A DNA stretch of 64,000 bases. Origin: Pseudevernia furfuracea. Lineage: Eukaryota > Ascomycota > Lecanoromycetes > Lecanorales > Parmeliaceae. The notes under the pieces are model-generated. The model had not been told where the DNA came from. It made no database searches and saw nothing but the letters and a program-made list of their open reading frames with translations. Below are positions 1 to 12,499 of this stretch, in pieces. Each line of letters opens with the position of its first letter. The first letter of the stretch is position 1. The DNA is taken from positions 62,001 through 126,000 of the forward strand of contig JAIUPT010000015.1 of NCBI GenBank assembly GCA_022315425.1, written 5' to 3'. Made by a program: the position numbers and the translations under genes.

Positions 1-364
1 TGGCATGCGTATGCCAAGCGATTCGGTTACGCTCGGCAACCCCCGGGCTCATGCGACAGCTGTCCTCTTGGGCCCGCTGCTAACACTTATCGCGTATTCG
101 CTTCAAGTCTCTCTATCTGAGTGACGGTTTCGGAATTTCTATTTCAAATTGAATGGACAAGGACAATTAAATAAAGATTATTCTCACATTATGTCTTCTA
201 GCGAGTATCAGCGTCTACTAAGGGTGTTAATGATCAAGCGAAGCCTTGAACTCAGATATGCATTTTCTGTGCCACTGTTCTCTTGAATGGTTTCTGGCCC
301 TCTGCCTTCAAGACGATTCTTAAAGACTATCCAGATCCCTCTGCCGATCATCCTCCAATTTCAA
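1..364. other. No gene seen; 3' flank of the DUF6536 gene
   Basis: Base composition is ordinary and not RIP-like. No open frame or repeat could be supported. It would hold the terminator of the minus-strand gene that ends at 365. Confidence 0.5.
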
Positions 365-2874
365 TTAGACATAACGCTCACCTTGGACAGGTGGCGAAAC
401 TTCGAAACTGGTAAAACAACAATGGCCGAACCCGTTCTCTGAACTCACTACACCCCACATCACGGGCTTGACAGCAGCATCGATGTCCTCTTCTGGTCGA
501 TGACAAGCTGCACTGATGGCTGCACTGCAGCTGCCGGCTAGCGGCATGCCCTGATGCCATCTGAAGCCGTTGAGGAGTCCCAGAAGTATCAAAATACCTC
601 CGAAGAAAATGAAGGTAATAATCGCTATGCACGAGTAGCCGATAGTAGATATCGAATTTGTTGTATCACTCTCTCGCTCATCATTATAGTAGCTCACATT
701 TGCGAGGAAGAGGCTCTAAGAGACTAGTAAGTGTAGAGTGACAGAGATAATCAGTAATGGGATGCCATATTTGTAGGGTAGTTGTAGTCGATAGATAGAG
801 ACTTGAGCGCCATCGGGATTCGTGACTCGTAATGGCTTGCGCTTATGTGCGTAGCCGTTCCATTCGATAGCAAGAAGCATACAGGTGAAGATGCCGTTAT
901 AAGTGAGGAATAGAAACGAAATTACCACTTGCGATAAGTTGACAACAAGGACGTTTATAAGTAGACCGCCTGGTCCGCTCAGATCCCAGGATACCATGAA
1001 CTCGAAAGTAACCGTCCCATAGCCCATCTGCCAGAGATGCGCGAAGTTGCGATCAGTGAGAGTGCCTGCATCAAGACCCATCTGAAGCAAGACACTTGTC
1101 ATGACAAGAGCCAAGATACAGCTGGAGAAATTGTCAGCGTCCACGCTTTAGTGAAAGTGCCTTGGGGCTAATGTAGTGGATCAAGCGAGACATTGAATTC
1201 CCAAGACGTGGAAACTTACAGAGAGTTGCATACAAACCAGCGTTGTACACTCAAACTCAAGAACCAACGTTGACCCTTTTTCTTCCATTTAGACGATGTA
1301 TCTCTTCACCGACCCTCTGAGAAGCTATTCTTGCCCGACAGACACGCCAAGCGAGTAGTCCTGTCAGGCTTGACCAGAAATTCCTCAACCGCGTCTCCTA
1401 AAGTCACCAGAGGTCGCGACTTCTGTCGTCGTAGTGCCAGAAGCATGCACAGAGCTTTTAGAAAGTTACTGGCCATCACAATTCCCAGGATCACTACGCT
1501 AAATCGTAACTGACAGCGTTCCTCAACCAGCCGACTGAGACAGTACTCAATCCTGAAACTCCCCTCGTTATGCGGGACCTTATAGTAAGCTGTGAGCGTC
1601 CAGTTTGGTGGGTTCTTCAGGATAGCATCCGCATCACATCGAGGTGTCCCATACTGTGATAAAGAATCCATTTCTGATGAATACTTGTAACACATCCAAT
1701 TGTACGGATAACTATAGGATCCCCCTCGGATACCCTCGGTCAATAAGATACTGGTATTCACGGCAGCTGATATAGCCACAAGATCACCACGCATAGAGAC
1801 GAACGGTTCGGCGTAGGCTTCAATGTATGCAGCATTATCGAGTTGCTGCCAAATTGATTTGTTTCCGATATCTCGAAAATTCGCAACAGTCAGCGTACCA
1901 TTGTTTTCATCATAGGCCGAATAAGCAGAGGCCGACCAATCCACAGCATCTCCACTGACCAGATCTGGCGACGCAACATACACGCTATATTTCTAAGCGA
2001 ATAGTGTCGAGAATATTGCGCTGTTGTAAAACAGATGAAGTGATACACCCGAGATTACAAGAAGCAACCAGAGAACGATCCTGAATCGAGCAATGCGAGT
2101 TAAGTTTCGAACGCTAGAAACTCCTATGTCGAGCCAAGTCGATTGATAATAAGCTTCGTCCACTTCTTCACGCGTTGATGATGCAAGACATTGCATAGAG
2201 TAGTTGCTAGCACCTAGCAGAAGCGTACTGAGAAGATTGATGATCAGGTGAAGCCAAAAGCTCACGTGTCCGGTCTCTTTGCAACTTCCCTCTTGAATTG
2301 TTCCAAACCCTTCCTTCTGCAGATCGTATTTGGAGATTGCCCAGATTGTAAGACTCAAGTTGATCAAAAACACTGTCCCTGCAGTCACGACACAGATAGT
2401 GATACCCATACGCCATCCATGTAGATATTTTCCTTTTCTCAGAACACTCTTCCCTTCAACGAAGATCTGCTTATATGCCTTTTCCTCAGAGTCCTTACGC
2501 TTCGTGAAGTTCAGCAAAGGCTCGATACCAAACAGCATAGACGCAGCATTAGTGACTTTGAAGTTCGAAAGTTCGAGCAACGGTGAGGTATCGAATCGAA
2601 TGAATGCAAGATTAGTGTCTCTCGAATCCGTAGACTCGAGAATAGGCGCGATGTCAGAGTGATCAGATATAGCGGTAGGCTCCATCACTGTGAATCTAGA
2701 AAATATATTAGATATGTAGCAGTAACTTAAGCCTATCTGTAGTTGCAGCAAAACTCACGTATAGCTTTTCAGCATTTCGTGATTGTCTCCATGTGAGACA
2801 AATCCAACCGGGTCATAAGGGTGAGATCGGAGGTCGAAAGGTTGGGAAAGCCTCCTGCGTGGAAAAGAGAACAT
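365..2874 (-). pseudogene. DUF6536-family membrane protein gene with three in-frame stops
   Basis: Three exons can be joined in one frame: 2874-2759, 2695-1220 and 1121-365. The introns are 2758-2696 (GTGAGT...TAG, 63 bp) and 1219-1122 (GTAAGT...CAG, 98 bp). The product would be about 782 codons. The N-terminal third has the DUF6536 signature: HGWRMGITICVVTAG, then LGASNYSMQCLASSTREEVD, then LDIGVSSVRNL. Several more membrane segments follow, and the C-terminus ends CSAAISAACHRPEED...GHCCFTSFEVSPP, as is usual for this fungal family of unknown function. The frame is interrupted by TAG at 1995-1993, TGA at 1308-1306 and TAG at 718-716. Homology-like sequence continues in the same frame on both sides of each stop, so these are not introns. 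Each stop is one transition from a sense codon (CAG, and CGA or TGG), as RIP leakage would give. Start chosen at the first Met of exon 1 (MFSFPRRR). Confidence 0.85.
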
Positions 2875-3590
2875 TTTGTGACTCGGCGAAGCAACACTGG
2901 GCAATGCTCAGTGATGGGTGAGGTTTTCGCGATCGTCTCCGGTTCAAGAGCCAGAAGTCAAGACCCGTCATATATTAAACAAGCCCCAGGCGCTTGTTTG
3001 AACTCATTGTACAGCACATAAGCCAAACGCACGCATTCATAAGATAACTTATTCAGCTATGTATATGCATATGCTGAGCACCTTATGACACAGCAGAAAT
3101 TAAGAGTGAGAAAGAGTAGCCTTTAATATCCTGCAGAACAAGGTTGCAAGATGAGCGAGGCTCCGCCACCATGCAGAACGTCGTCATTCGAGGCAGAACA
3201 CTTCCACCATAGAAGTCATCGCCTCATTTACTACAATAGATGAAACGATGATTGATCATGAGCTTTTAATGTTTGATCTGTTATCAAGATGAAGTCAAAC
3301 CCTAAGAGCAATAATCTTGACTTTTATACGTGTGGAATCGAAAGAGTCGACAGAGATACGAGCATATCTTATCTTCCGCGCGCACGAATGAAATAACACC
3401 GAGTGAGACAACGTTATACGCGCACGAATAAGGAACGCATCAGGGGCAAGAACGCTGTGATATGTACACTGCGGAAGCCTCCCGCAGAAGGCTCTTTCCT
3501 TGCTTTCGGAGAGTCTAGACCAAATATGTACTAGCTTCTCCCATGCTCACTTAGACAGATTTCTAGATAGCAGAAAAGACATCTTCTTTC
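2875..3590. other. 5' flank of DUF6536 gene; no gene seen
   Basis: Mixed composition. This should include the promoter of the minus-strand DUF6536 gene. From about 3590 rightwards CpA and TpG vanish and the sequence becomes RIP-type. Confidence 0.4.
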
Positions 3591-6500
3591 CACATCATGA
3601 CACTTGTCTTAACACGCTGGAGTTTAAAGATTGTAAATAAAGTATTATAAAATTTCAAAAATAGATATATTAGAAATAGACAATTGATATAAATACTCTC
3701 TCTATTAATATATTAACTTTCTCTTTAAATATATCAAGAAAGTCTCTAGACGTATATTCTGTATTTATTAAACGTATATATATAGACTTATAAAGTAAAT
3801 TCGTAAAACGTGTTCTTAACTTTCGAGAGTTAATTTCGAACGTAAGATACTCTCGAGAAGATTAATTTTAAAATCTCTTAAAATTAAAAAATTAAAAATT
3901 AAAAATTTATTAAGAAGTATAAAATCGATTTTAAAGATTTTTAAATTTTTAATTAACGTAAATAAATCTTTATAATTAAAAAGATTAGTTAAAGTATAAG
4001 ACTTATATATAAATTTTTAATAAGAGCGTTCGAAAGATTAAAAGATATTATTCGAATACTAATCGAAGAAGAAAAATAAAATAAAATAATTATAAACTAT
4101 AGATATAAATTTAAGATATTTTAATTAAACTTTATTTTATTCTTTTATATATATTAGTAAATAAAGACTAATAAAATAAATTTATAAAACGTATTCTTAA
4201 ATTTTAAAAGTAAACTTCTAAGTCTTAAATATATTTGAACGATTTTTATATAAAAATAATCTTATTAAAAATAATTATATAAAGATATATAAGTTAAGTA
4301 ATTTAAGTAATATTAAGTATTAACGTATAAAAGACTTTCTTTTCGAATTTATTAATTATATTATTTAATAGAGACTATAAATAAGTTATAATTTTTCGCT
4401 TTATATACGTTATAGTCGATAATATATTAAAATAGAAAATTTAATAAAATACGTATCTTATTTTTTATTTTTAACGTATATAAAATATTAATTATTTATA
4501 GAATTTAAAACAATTATAAAAGATATTTATTCTTATTTAATCTTTTAAAAATTATCATAGTTATTATCTATCTCTTCTCTTTTAATATACTACGTTTATT
4601 TCTTTTATTTAATCTTATCTTTAAAATATTCGTCTTTATTTAAACTAAAATTAAAAACTTACATAATTTTATAGTCTTAAATTGTTTATAATCTTTAGAG
4701 ATTAGAGATTAAGAAGATATTATTAAGCTCGTATATATTAGAAGCTTCGAGTAATCACTTAATAGAAAGATTATATTAATTAACGCTCGTAGCCTTACGT
4801 AAAAAATTTTTATCTTTACGATATTAATAAGTTTAAGCGTATCTTTTAAATTAACGATAAAGTTATCTTCGAAAAATTACTATATATAAAAGAATAAGAT
4901 GAAATAAAGTTAAAAATTCTTTTATTTATATATATAGTTAATAATCAATTCGATTCTATTACGATTTTTAATTAAACTCGCTTTATTAGCTCGCTAGATC
5001 TCTCGAGCGCTCTTCTTCAAATTTTATATATATAAATATTATATTTTAAATAACTTTTTACTTTTTTATTATTTTTTTAAGATTTTTAATTTTTAACTTT
5101 AAAGACTTATTTACGATATTTAGAAAATTAAGAATTTTTAGAATCGATCTTAGAGTTATTAATAAATTATAAGTCAATATTCTTAGCTTTAAGAGACTAA
5201 ATATTTAATATATATTTTAATAATAAGTTTCTTTTATTAGATAATAAAATAATAAAACGATTAAATTTATAAATTTATAAATTATAAATTTCGAATTCGA
5301 GTTACGTTTAAAAAAAAAAAATAAAAAAATAAAAAAATAAAAAAATAAAAAAAATCTAAATTATAAGTATAGACTCACGAATTAAATTCGTAAAACGTGT
5401 TTTTAAATTTCGAAAGTTGATTTCGAACGACGTATTCTCGAGAAGATTTGTTTTAGAGAGTTAGAGACTCTCTAAGATAAAAAAACTTTTAGTTAACAAT
5501 TTATTAATAACTATAAGATCGATTATAAGAATTCTTAATTTTCTAAATAGCGTAAATAAGTCTTTATAATTAAAAAAAAAATCTTAAAAAAGTAATAAAA
5601 AAGTAAAAAGTTATTTAAAATATAAGACTTATACGTACATTTTTTCGAGATCGCGTATTTCTTAAAAAGTAATCGATCGAATAACGATATTAAAATTTTA
5701 CTTTATTCTATTAATTTTAGATCGAATTTAGTAAATTTTATAACGTTAAAATGCGTACGTTAAGCTCTATAATTAATAAAAAAGTTTAAAGAAATTATAT
5801 GTAGAGAGCATATATCAACAAATCGAGAAGATAAAATAATATTAGCTCGAGACGTATTTTGCGCAAAAAATTAAAAAAGTTACGAAACTTATATTTTTAT
5901 CTCTAAGCTAACTTTACGTAACTTAAGTTACTCGAAATAATTCTAATATATACATTTAATATATTTAATAACTCTTAAAAAAAAAGATCTTTCTTATTTT
6001 TTAATATTATATCTATATATAAAAATATAGTTATATAATATCGCGTGAATATAATATCGTATTTTACGCGTATAAAAAAGTCGTAAAATAAAATAATTTA
6101 TTATTTATAAATTTCTAGCGTTGTTATTACGCTCTATATATATTAAGCGAATTATTTAAAACTTTAAATCTTAATAAGAGAATATATTTACTAGTTGAAA
6201 TAGTTTTTAAGATCGCTTTCGATAGTTTTAAAGTATTCTCTCTTAAAAAAATACGTAAAATGCGAATTACGTAACTCTAAAATTCTTACGCGAGTTTTTA
6301 ATTCGTTAATATAAAATAATTAAAGTTACGAAAAAGTCTTATTAATTTTTTTAATAAGAGCACTCGAGAGATCTAGCGAGTTAATAAAGCGAATCTAATC
6401 AAAAAGCGTATTACAGTGAGATTACTTATCAATAATTTAATTATATATATAAGTATAAGATTTTTTAGCTTAGCTCTATCTTATTCTTTTATATATACTA

Positions 6501-6900
6501 ATAATTAGCTCTTAGTCGATAGATTTATAATAGTAAAGCTATACGAGACTAGTAATATTATTAATATTCTTAATAATAACTTATATATAATATATACTAT
6601 CTATACTCTAACGATAATAATATTAAAATAAATTAATAATACGTTATCATAAAACTAAAGATGTTTATTATTTAATTTAATTAATAAAGAAGATTTAATT
6701 TAAATATAATACGTAATAGTCTTAAGAAGTTAATATTTAAAGTAAAGAGAATTAATAACTATAATCGAAGATTAAAGTATTAGAATTTGTGATAACTACG
6801 AATTGCGTATAGTCTAATACTTTAATCTCTATTAAATATATCAATTTATAAAGACTTTTCGATTATCGTATTATACTCATCTCTTATTAGACTAAACTAC
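3590..6900. repeat. RIP-degraded AT-rich block with Helitron-like repeat copies
   Basis: Almost pure A/T with isolated TCGA and ACG words and nearly no CA or TG. At least three copies of one repeat family are recognisable. One lies near 3785-4155 on minus, one near 4885-5225 on plus, and a longer one near 5365-6490 on minus. The landmarks are the end words TATATAAAAGAATAAGAT and ATTCGTAAGTCTATACTT and the segment TAGCTCGCTAGATCTCTCGA. The family is the one forming the palindrome at 56096-60259. No coding frame survives. Confidence 0.75.
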
Positions 6901-7036
6901 TCTACTCTTACGCGATGTGAGTATTGTACGTCATCTCGATCTTAAGCATTATAAGATAGCGTACGAGTATCTCTTTAGTTCTATTATTATCCTTGACACA
7001 ATAGCTAAACCTAACCCTACGCTCGTCTATCAAGAC

Positions 7037-7980
7037 TCAAGTGTAAAGGGCGATGAAGACGCAGGCCGGGAGTACAACGAGAAATGGCAGTGCTGGAAAG
7101 AGCCAACATAATCCTATCCCTATTAACAAGGAAGCTAAACGCCTCCCGTTGCCGTGACTCAAGCCGATCAGCATTGATAAACATGCAAGTCCCAATCCGA
7201 GCTGCCGTAACGCGTATCCGAGGTCTCGCCATAGTCCAAGCACAGTTTGCCGGAGAAGAAGCATATGCTCGTAAGGGAACTCCAACACAGCCGAAACGAA
7301 ATTCTGAGTCCTCCGGACAGACCCTTCCAATCTGAGCGCGAGCGCAGGGACCTCTTCCACACGTAATCCCGCCAGTGTCGCGACTTCCTGGATCTCTGTC
7401 ATGCGGGAGAGTGACACGTCGGAGAAGAATGCACGGAGCCCTCGTTCTTCGGAAGCGCTTCCCACTGCATCCAGACTCATACGCCGAGGGAAATTCTCCG
7501 CAATGTCGCGACGGTGCCGTGTCATCATCATCATCTTCTCATGCTTTGTCGCAGCGTAGAGATAGCGACAGCCACTAAAAATAATCGAGTTAGCGATAGC
7601 TGCATTCGAGATGATGGATCAAAGAAGCTATAGCGCGCCTAATTACTTTTTCACATGCTCGAATGCCTGGGCCAACGAATTCGCCAAGGCGCGTCCTCGG
7701 ACTTGAGACCAGCTGTAGTACTGGTGAAGGGCAGTTTTGATTCTCTGGGCCGCTGTGGCTGTACTGACGTGGAGGGATAGTGATGGGAAACTTTGGCGGC
7801 CTGTGGGCCTTGGAGCTTGCTGAGTTGCGACCTCTGTATGAACAATGAGATGGGTCAGCGATGTAAAGCAAATGCACTAAGAGTATGCCTACCTCTAGTC
7901 AGAGCAGGGTCTTCTTGACCATGTATTGATGTGAGAGATAGAAGGAGAAGGACGAAGAGGACGATACAACTATATCGCAT
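7037..7980 (-). CDS. Hypothetical secretory/membrane protein, 270 aa, three exons
   Basis: Exons 7980-7893, 7833-7647 and 7574-7037 join into an uninterrupted 271-codon frame. Intron 1 (7892-7834) is GTAGGC...CAG with CTGAC as a branch candidate. Intron 2 (7646-7575) is GTAATT...TAG with GCTAAC. The protein starts with a clear signal peptide (MRYSCIVLFVLLLLSLTSIHG). A polar region of about 160 residues follows, with a short poly-Met run. Two hydrophobic segments lie close together near the C-terminus (around LGLGLACLSMLIGL and LLIGIGLCWLFPALPFLVVL). I do not recognise the family; a membrane-anchored protein of the secretory pathway or nuclear envelope is a guess. The gene sits on a roughly 1.1-kb island of normal composition between two heavily RIPed blocks, yet has no nonsense mutation. 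The phases of both introns fit exactly, which supports the model. Confidence 0.72.
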
Positions 7981-9544
7981 GATTTCAGGTAATCTCTATG
8001 GTGTTCATCGATTATAATAACAAGAGTTAACTTCGAGAATATAGGCAGTCTCTAGACGTATACCCTCTGATAATCAGGCGTATACCCTCGTGTTTACTAC
8101 GCGTATACTCTCTCTAATCCGATTAGCTCGCCAAGGGGCGCTAACCTAACAAAGTCAACTTCGAACCTGAAAGCCTTCGAAGACTTTACTCAGCGCGAGC
8201 TCTCTAAAGTTAAGTATATTCAGTAAGAACGAGAGTAAGAACGTGCGCGTCGACGATAGTAAGAGAAGAAGACTATTATTAATATATTCTTTAAATCTAG
8301 AGCTAAACGAGAGAGAGATACTATACGAGAAATATTATTATTACTATTGAGTAAAAATCGATTCATATAATAATTAACTAGATAACGCGATAAACGTAAA
8401 CGTGAACGTAAAGAGTTTAAAGACGAGACTAAGAAGAATTCGAAGAATTCGATCTTTAAAACGCGTGTAAATAAACTAGTTTAGTCGAATAAGAATATTA
8501 TAAAGAAAATTCTTTGTTCTTTAATTAAGCGATTCTCTTAGAATTCTAATATTGCGTATCGAAGTAAAATAAAATAAAACGTAAATTATAATACTCTAAT
8601 TAAAATTAGAGTATAAAGTATAATTGCTTAAAAAGATAATTAAGAAGATACGCGAGATAAAATTTAAAAAGTCGTTACGAAAGTAACGATCTCGAGCTAA
8701 TCTAATTAATAAACTTAACGAGATATCGAGATAATCTCGTTATCTCGTTAAGAATAAATCGTCTCATTTCGTCTTATCTTAATTAAATATCGTCTTAGCG
8801 TTGAGACGAGATACGATATTTAAAATCTCGCTCTATCTCGTCTTATTACGTATAAGTCTTATACTTTAAATAACTTTTTACTTTTTTTTTACTTTTTTAA
8901 TATTTTTTTCTCTTAATTATAAAGATATATTTACGTTATTTAAAGAATTTAAAATTCTTAAAATCGATCTTATTCGTTTTTATTTACTAATATAATATCT
9001 TTATTAATATAATATTTAATAAATTCGATAAATTGAAAACTCTATAAGAAAACTCGCTTATTATTCGAAATATACTATAATAATAATAATAATACTATAT
9101 TTAAGACTCTTAAATAATATTTTATAAGTAGTATAATATTTTAAAGAAAATCGATATAAAAATAATTAAATAATAATTAAAAACGTAAGAATAATATTAT
9201 GCTTAATTAAAGAAGATAGAGAAGATAGAAGAAGATAAAAAAGAAGTTATTAAAATAATATAATTTAATTAATTTATTGCGCGCGAATCGAGTCGTAGAC
9301 GCTAAATTAGTATTATAAAAAAAAATTCTTTATATAATAATATATCTATTAAATTGCGATAGAGTATTAATAACAATAAAAAGATTTATTAATAACGCGA
9401 TATAACTTCGAACGATGTCTATGCATATAATAATAAGAGAGATATATTTAACTAAGTTCATATTTGATAATTATTTTATAATAAAGTTTTAAAAAGATAA
9501 TTATTATTTAAAATAAAAAGTATATATAGAGATCTTCTATAGAT

Positions 9545-9650
9545 CTCTTTATAAGTCTTTATATATATTTATTTATAAGTCTCTTTATAAGTCTCTCTAT
9601 GAGTCTCTTTATAAGTCTCTTTATAAATCTTTTTATAAGTCTCACTATAA
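9545..9650. repeat. 12-bp tandem repeat (TCTCTTTATAAG)
   Basis: Roughly eight to nine degenerate head-to-tail units of the 12-mer TCTCTTTATAAG end about 65 bp before the pogo-like reading frame. They may be a subterminal array of that transposon or an independent minisatellite. Confidence 0.7.
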
Positions 9651-9716
9651 ACATCTTATTATAAAACTTCATTATTAATTATTAATTATTAATTAGTTAA
9701 GACGATTAAGAATAAA

Positions 9717-11700
9717 ATGAATTATACTCTTATCTATAGTAAAAAATTTATGACTTCGTTAAAAATTTTGAAAGCTCGTAAGACTCGTAAGATTAATAAG
9801 ACTCGTAAGATTATAAAGAAGAATTTAAAATATAAACGTCTAAATAATGCAATAAAAGAATATATAAAAGCTTTTTTAACGAATAAAAAATTTTCTATTA
9901 GAGCAATTATATTATCTTATAATATTACTTCTTTAACTCTTAAAAGACGCGTTATTGATTAAATATAATCTCGTTAAGAAGCAAATAAGAATCGATAGCG
10001 ACTTAGCGCTATAGAGAAGAAAGTTTTAAAAGAATAAATTCTATAAGTAATAGAATAAGATTAATCTTTAAGAATTTCTTAAGTTAAATTTATAATTATC
10101 GAATTGCTTATAAAAAAGAGAGATTATAAAGCGCTTGATTATAACTAAGTAACTAGTTTTCTTAAAAGATATTTAAATCTATAAAATCGATTTAATTAAT
10201 TATTAAATTAAAAGCGTGTTATTACTTATAATTTAAAAAGACTATTATAATAATTTTAGCTTGTTAAGAGTGTTATTTAAAAGTACGATATTTAGAAAAA
10301 GAAGACGTATAATATAAATAAAAAAGATTTCGCTTTCGATATCGTTAATAGAGCGAGAGTAATTTACTTTAGAGATAACTTATAAATTTATATAACTTAG
10401 AACGACAATAAAAAGTGAATATTTCTTACTAAATGCATATTTGATAACGAAAGACTTTTAAATAACTTTATGATCTTCAAAGACAAGCTAATTAAGAAGA
10501 TCTAAATCGAGCTCTTAGAGAATAAGTATAATTATATTATAATAAGTGAAAATAATTAAATAAACAACGTGTTAAATCTAAAGTAATTTATCAAACATAT
10601 TCTCTTTCTTATTAAACAAATAATAAATAATATACTTATTATTTTATAGAGCATTTGAGTCGCAAACTCGTTAAACGCTAAAAGACAAATATCGTCTTCT
10701 AATATTTAATAAATATACGTTATATTATTTTATATTAATAACGATATTATTTCTTTATTTTTATCTGCTCATATTACACATATACTTCAATTATTAGATA
10801 TCGAATTTTTCTCGTTTCTAATAATTATATATTAAAAGTATTTAAAAAAGAACTTATAACTTTCGAAATAATATATAATATACAAAGTAGACTATATTCG
10901 ATACGTTTAAATAATAAGAAAAAACGCTGCGACTCTTAAAAACATTATATATATTTAATAAAACAGTGAGCAATTTTCTTTTTGATCGCAAGTTATCTTT
11001 AATAAATAAGAACTTAAAGTATTAGAAACGCGATCTATTATATCTTTAACTATAATTATTATAACGTTCAATAATAATTCTATCTCTATATCTTTTATCA
11101 CTTTAATAAATATAAAAAAAGTTAATTAACTAGTTTAATAGATTAAGACTAAGAATCAAGATTCAATACTTTTAAAAAAGTTTAAAAAAGTATACAATAT
11201 TATATAGTAGCAAAAAACATTATACTTAAAATTATTAATAATATTCTTATTAACGTAGATTAACGAAAAAAGAATAATATTACTCGCAAAAGAGAATACT
11301 AAGATAAGATAAGAATTATAACTCTTAAGATTATATAAGAACGAACGTAAAAATTTAATAACGAGTAGTTTGCGAAGAAGTTTATAAAGATTTATTATCT
11401 AAGATTTAAGCTTTTTAAGAATAAAGAGGATAAAAGTTTAGTTAAAAAGACTAGTTTATTTCTCACGTCAGACTTATTAATATTAATATGACTCGATTTT
11501 TTATATTTCTTCTCGCAGCGATTCTTATAGCGATTATAACGAGATAATAAAGAAGATATAAGAGATATAAAAGATAAAAGAAAAAATATAAGAAAAAATA
11601 TAAAAGAAGATATAAAAGAAGATATAAGAGAGAATAAAAAAGTAATAATAAAAAAAGATAGTAGAAGAAGAAGAAGAAGAAGAAGAAAAAGAAGTATCGA
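9717..11700 (+). pseudogene. pogo/Fot1-type (Tc1-mariner) transposase relic
   Basis: The first 81 codons stay open and resemble the psq-type helix-turn-helix start of Fot1/pogo transposases (AIKEYIKAFLTNKKFSIRAI...LTLKRRV). The same frame continues past stops with recognisable pieces: VTSFLKRYLNL (CENP-B-like domain), EDVYNINKKDFAF (around the first catalytic Asp region), DIVNRARVIY, and near 10780 SAHITHILQLLDIEFFSRF (the HxxxxxQPLD-type block before the last catalytic residue). A Lys/Glu-rich tail encoded by GAAGAA repeats lies near 11660-11700. Stops are mostly TAA or TAG where Gln or Trp is expected, as RIP produces. TIRs could not be identified in the AT-rich flanks. Confidence 0.7.
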
Positions 11701-12303
11701 AATATTCATAAATTAATAGATTAATAAAGTTTAAAAAGCGACGATTTTTTTTTCTTTAGTATTTTAATAGCGTTAATAATAAAAAGATCGAAGAGAAGCT
11801 AAAATAGAAGTAAAATTTCGTTATAAATCGACTTCGAAATAAGTAATTTGTAACTCGCTAACGAGATAAATTAAGTTCTATTATAAGTTAAAATATAATA
11901 ATAATTTTAGAGAATAGATATCTCTTTTTTAAATCATTTCTTATTATTACTCTTTTATTTGAAATTCTTTATAATTATAATATATTTAGTAATAGTATCG
12001 ACTCTCTTATACTTTAAACGACGGTTTAACATATTCTTCTCTTATTTACTATTTACTTAGCTTAGAAAAATAGTTTTATTAAGTACTATAATATCGAAAA
12101 GAGAAATTAAAGAGATATCGATCTAACGAAGAGCGAATATAACGTTTTTATTTATTTAAGAGCGACGATAATTAATTAAAAGTTATTCGAAATCTCTACT
12201 TGATTAGCTAGGTGATTATAAGACTCAAATAGTTATATATATATAAATTTAGTTATTTCTAATATCATTATTAATAAATTTAATACGATAAAAACATTTT
12301 AAA

Positions 12304-12499
12304 TGTAAGGATCGTACTGTGGTGATAATCGTAGTGTAGTATGTAACGAAGATAACAAGCTAAGGAGGGAAGGTCTATGTACAGAGAGAGAAGTCATATA
12401 TGTATGACTGAGTGAACCTGTCAAGACACTAGGCCCAATAGGGCTAGCGTAGGTGTCAAGGTTACGAGATGTCAAGGGATATAGGGTACGCTCGTAACA
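12304..12499 (-). mobile_element. Solo LTR, family A (196 bp) with 5-bp TSD
   Basis: On plus it runs TGTAAGGATCGTACTG...TACGCTCGTAACA. It is flanked by perfect TTAAA repeats (12299-12303 and 12500-12504). The same LTR occurs at 28307-28508, 34463-34656 and 62491-62682. Orientation is inferred from the last copy, which has a purine tract beside its TGTTACGAGCG end. This one keeps normal base composition inside a RIPed block. Confidence 0.85.

Noticed and set aside
716..1144. Four separate small membrane-protein genes on minus between 365 and 2751
   Set aside because: The frames are collinear parts of one DUF6536 gene, separated by in-frame stops and one intron.
9545..9650. CRISPR array
   Set aside because: Units are contiguous 12-mers without spacers, in a fungal genome.
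11395..11709. 104-codon minus frame with a poly-Leu start resembling a signal peptide
   Set aside because: It is the shadow of a GAAGAA repeat at the end of the plus-strand pogo transposase relic in AT-rich DNA.
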